Source: Chloroflexota bacterium (GTDB lineage Bacteria > Chloroflexota > Limnocylindria > Limnocylindrales > Limnocylindraceae). Taken from it: a stretch of DNA of 6,409 nucleotides. The notes under the pieces were generated by a model. That model was given only the letters and a program-made list of their open reading frames with translations. It had not been told where the DNA came from and made no database searches. Location: contig CANKMK010000036.1 of assembly GCA_947483025.1 (NCBI GenBank), positions 1 to 6,409 on the forward strand. Direction: 5' to 3'. Positions 5,436 to 6,409 of this stretch are shown here, in pieces. The stretch's first letter is position 1, and every line of letters begins with the position of its first letter. The position numbers and the translations under genes are program-made.

Positions 5436-6409
5436 GGAACGGTGGGGGTCGGCGTCTCCGTCGGCGTCGGTGTTGGCTCTGTTGTTGGACTCGGTGAGGC
5501 GCTCTCCGGCGGCGCCGTTGGATCTGGCGTTGGGGTGTAGCGCGGCAGTGGGAGCCCAGCGTCGCACGAGGCCAAGGTTGGGAACGGGTGAGTCAGCGCC
5601 GGCGTCGGCGTCGCTGTTGGCGTGGGCGAAGCGCCACTCGCCAGCGGCGCAGGCGTGAAGGTGGCCTCACTACCGAGCTTTGGCTCGTTCGCCGCTGCGG
5701 GGAATCCCCACGGTCGAGTTCCAGGGGTAGGGAAGAGGCGTGCGGCAAGCAGCGACATCCGCGTTTCATTGAAGAAGACGACGGAGCCGAACGGGCTGTA
5801 CTCACCCTTATGTCGGTAGCGCAGGATCGTGTCCCCAGGCTCAATGACCGCGCGCACGATCTTCGTCGTATCGAATGAGCCGGCCGCCTCGGCGAGCACT
5901 GGGATCAGCGCTGGATTGAGGTCGGTTCGCACCCCGTCGCCGATCACGTCGAGAAGTGAGAGGGCGTTGCCAACGAAGTTGCCACTGCGGGCCAACTCGT
6001 CGCGGGCCGCTAAGAGGATCTCGATCTGTCGCGGGCCGCGCGACATGTCGTCGGTGCCGGGCGCCTTACGAATGCGCGCGTAGGCGAGGGCGCACTCGCC
6101 ACTCATGTGCCAGTTCCCAGCAGGGAGTCGTGCTCCATCCATGTTGGTGCGATACGTAACGTCAACGATCGTCCGGCGAATGGTTAGGTCGACGCCGCCG
6201 AGCTGATCGATGATCTTGACGAAGGTTGGAATCACCACAACGGCGGTGGCATCAATCTTGACGTTGAACATGGTGCCGAGCGCGGTGCTCAGTGCAACGG
6301 CTGGGCCTTCAGGGAACTTCTTCGGATAGCGCAGCGCGTACGACCAGAGCGAGTTGATCTTCGGCCCAAAGATGTCGCCATTGCCAAGGGGCACGTTCAC
6401 CAGGTCGCG
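5432..6409 (-). CDS. LytR-CpsA-Psr (LCP) family glycopolymer transferase (partial, N-terminus missing)
   Basis: The reading frame stays open to the right edge, so the 325 visible residues are the C-terminal part; an N-terminal anchor and the start of the LCP domain lie outside. A GTG at 6398-6400 is not the start, because the frame continues upstream as RDL, completing the family's PRDL motif. LCP enzymes move undecaprenyl-linked glycopolymers onto peptidoglycan at the outer membrane face. Landmarks by visible residue (R1 at 6409) are FGPKINSLWSYA (~14), the IIDQLGGVDLTI strand (~66), LPAGNWHMSGECALAYARIR (~95-114) and GTDDMSRGPRQIEILLAARD, with the conserved Asp/Arg/Gln cluster. Residues past ~150 form a further region, then an unstructured Pro/Thr/Ser tail. 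No LytR_C domain was recognised. Its stop lies inside the last four bases of rdgB on the other strand. A polymer-attachment role alongside the exporter at 1-1076 is inferred. Confidence 0.92.
   Translation of the reverse strand, partial: RDLVNVPLGNGDIFGPKINSLWSYALRYPKKFPEGPAVALSTALGTMFNVKIDATAVVVIPTFVKIIDQLGGVDLTIRRTIVDVTYRTNMDGARLPAGNWHMSGECALAYARIRKAPGTDDMSRGPRQIEILLAARDELARSGNFVGNALSLLDVIGDGVRTDLNPALIPVLAEAAGSFDTTKIVRAVIEPGDTILRYRHKGEYSPFGSVVFFNETRMSLLAARLFPTPGTRPWGFPAAANEPKLGSEATFTPAPLASGASPTPTATPTPALTHPFPTLASCDAGLPLPRYTPTPDPTAPPESASPSPTTEPTPTPTETPTPTVP
5435..5656 (-). repeat. Low-complexity Pro/Thr/Ser tail-coding repeats of the LCP gene
   Basis: This stretch encodes roughly the last 74 residues of the LCP protein, built mainly from degenerate PT, TPTP and SP units in two blocks (about residues 262-271 and 291-325 of the visible part). 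The blocks are separated by a less repetitive segment containing a lone cysteine and LPLPRY. At DNA level the plus strand shows imperfect GTCGGC/GTTGGC hexamers, clearest at 5447-5477 and 5597-5626. Such tails are commonly flexible, surface-exposed wall spacers. The repeats may vary in length between strains. Confidence 0.65.

Noticed and set aside
5400..5470. Search for an intrinsic terminator between rdgB and the LCP gene
   Set aside because: No stable GC hairpin followed by a T-tract was seen on either strand. The GC-rich sequence just after the rdgB stop is LCP tail coding sequence.
5432..6400. GTG at 6398-6400 as the start of a complete LCP gene
   Set aside because: The frame stays open to the edge and the codons before the GTG spell RDL, which together with the following residues matches the internal PRDL motif of LCP domains. 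The gene is therefore partial.

Overview
This is a gene-dense bacterial window. Seven protein-coding genes, two of them cut by the window edges, fill all but about 80 of 6409 bases. No tRNA, rRNA, CRISPR array, insertion sequence or convincing terminator was seen. By eye the sequence is GC-rich, and it uses GTG starts and short stop/start overlaps. The best lineage guess is Chloroflexota, possibly a small-genome Limnocylindria-like group. The grounds are a Cys-free double-parvulin PPIase with an Asp/Pro-rich loop, an LCP protein with a long Pro/Thr tail, a methylase-like/MazG fusion, and very tight packing. This placement is inference and no database search was run.

Layout. The left edge, minus strand, carries the start of an ABC ATPase (1-221) directly after its ABC-2 permease partner (222-1076), a TagGH/Wzm-Wzt-type polysaccharide or teichoic-acid-like exporter. 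The only real intergenic gap (1077-1150) is a divergent promoter region. It has candidate -10 boxes on both strands and an unusually C-rich plus strand, so it is G-rich on the minus strand. A plus-strand operon follows: a membrane-anchored SurA/PrsA-like PPIase (1151-2890), a MazG NTP pyrophosphohydrolase with an odd N-terminal domain (2887-4116), RNase PH (4123-4836) and the RdgB/HAM1 XTP/dITP pyrophosphatase (4833-5435). The junctions are a GTGA overlap, a 6-base gap and a second GTGA overlap. The right edge, minus strand, holds most of a LytR-CpsA-Psr (LCP) glycopolymer transferase (5432-6409). Its stop codon interlocks with the rdgB stop in the four bases TTAG.

Functional picture. The central operon joins one extracytoplasmic folding factor with three housekeeping enzymes: two that remove non-canonical or excess NTPs (MazG, RdgB) and one that trims RNA 3' ends (RNase PH). 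The flanking genes, an ABC polysaccharide exporter and an LCP transferase, both point to building and attaching cell-surface glycopolymers in a cell whose envelope resembles that of monoderms.

The most notable item is the MazG protein. Its first ~120 residues resemble only the C-terminal half of the tetrapyrrole (SAM-dependent) methylase domain found fused to MazG in YabN-type proteins. The SAM-binding N-terminal half is absent. I found no evidence of a wholly new multi-gene system here.
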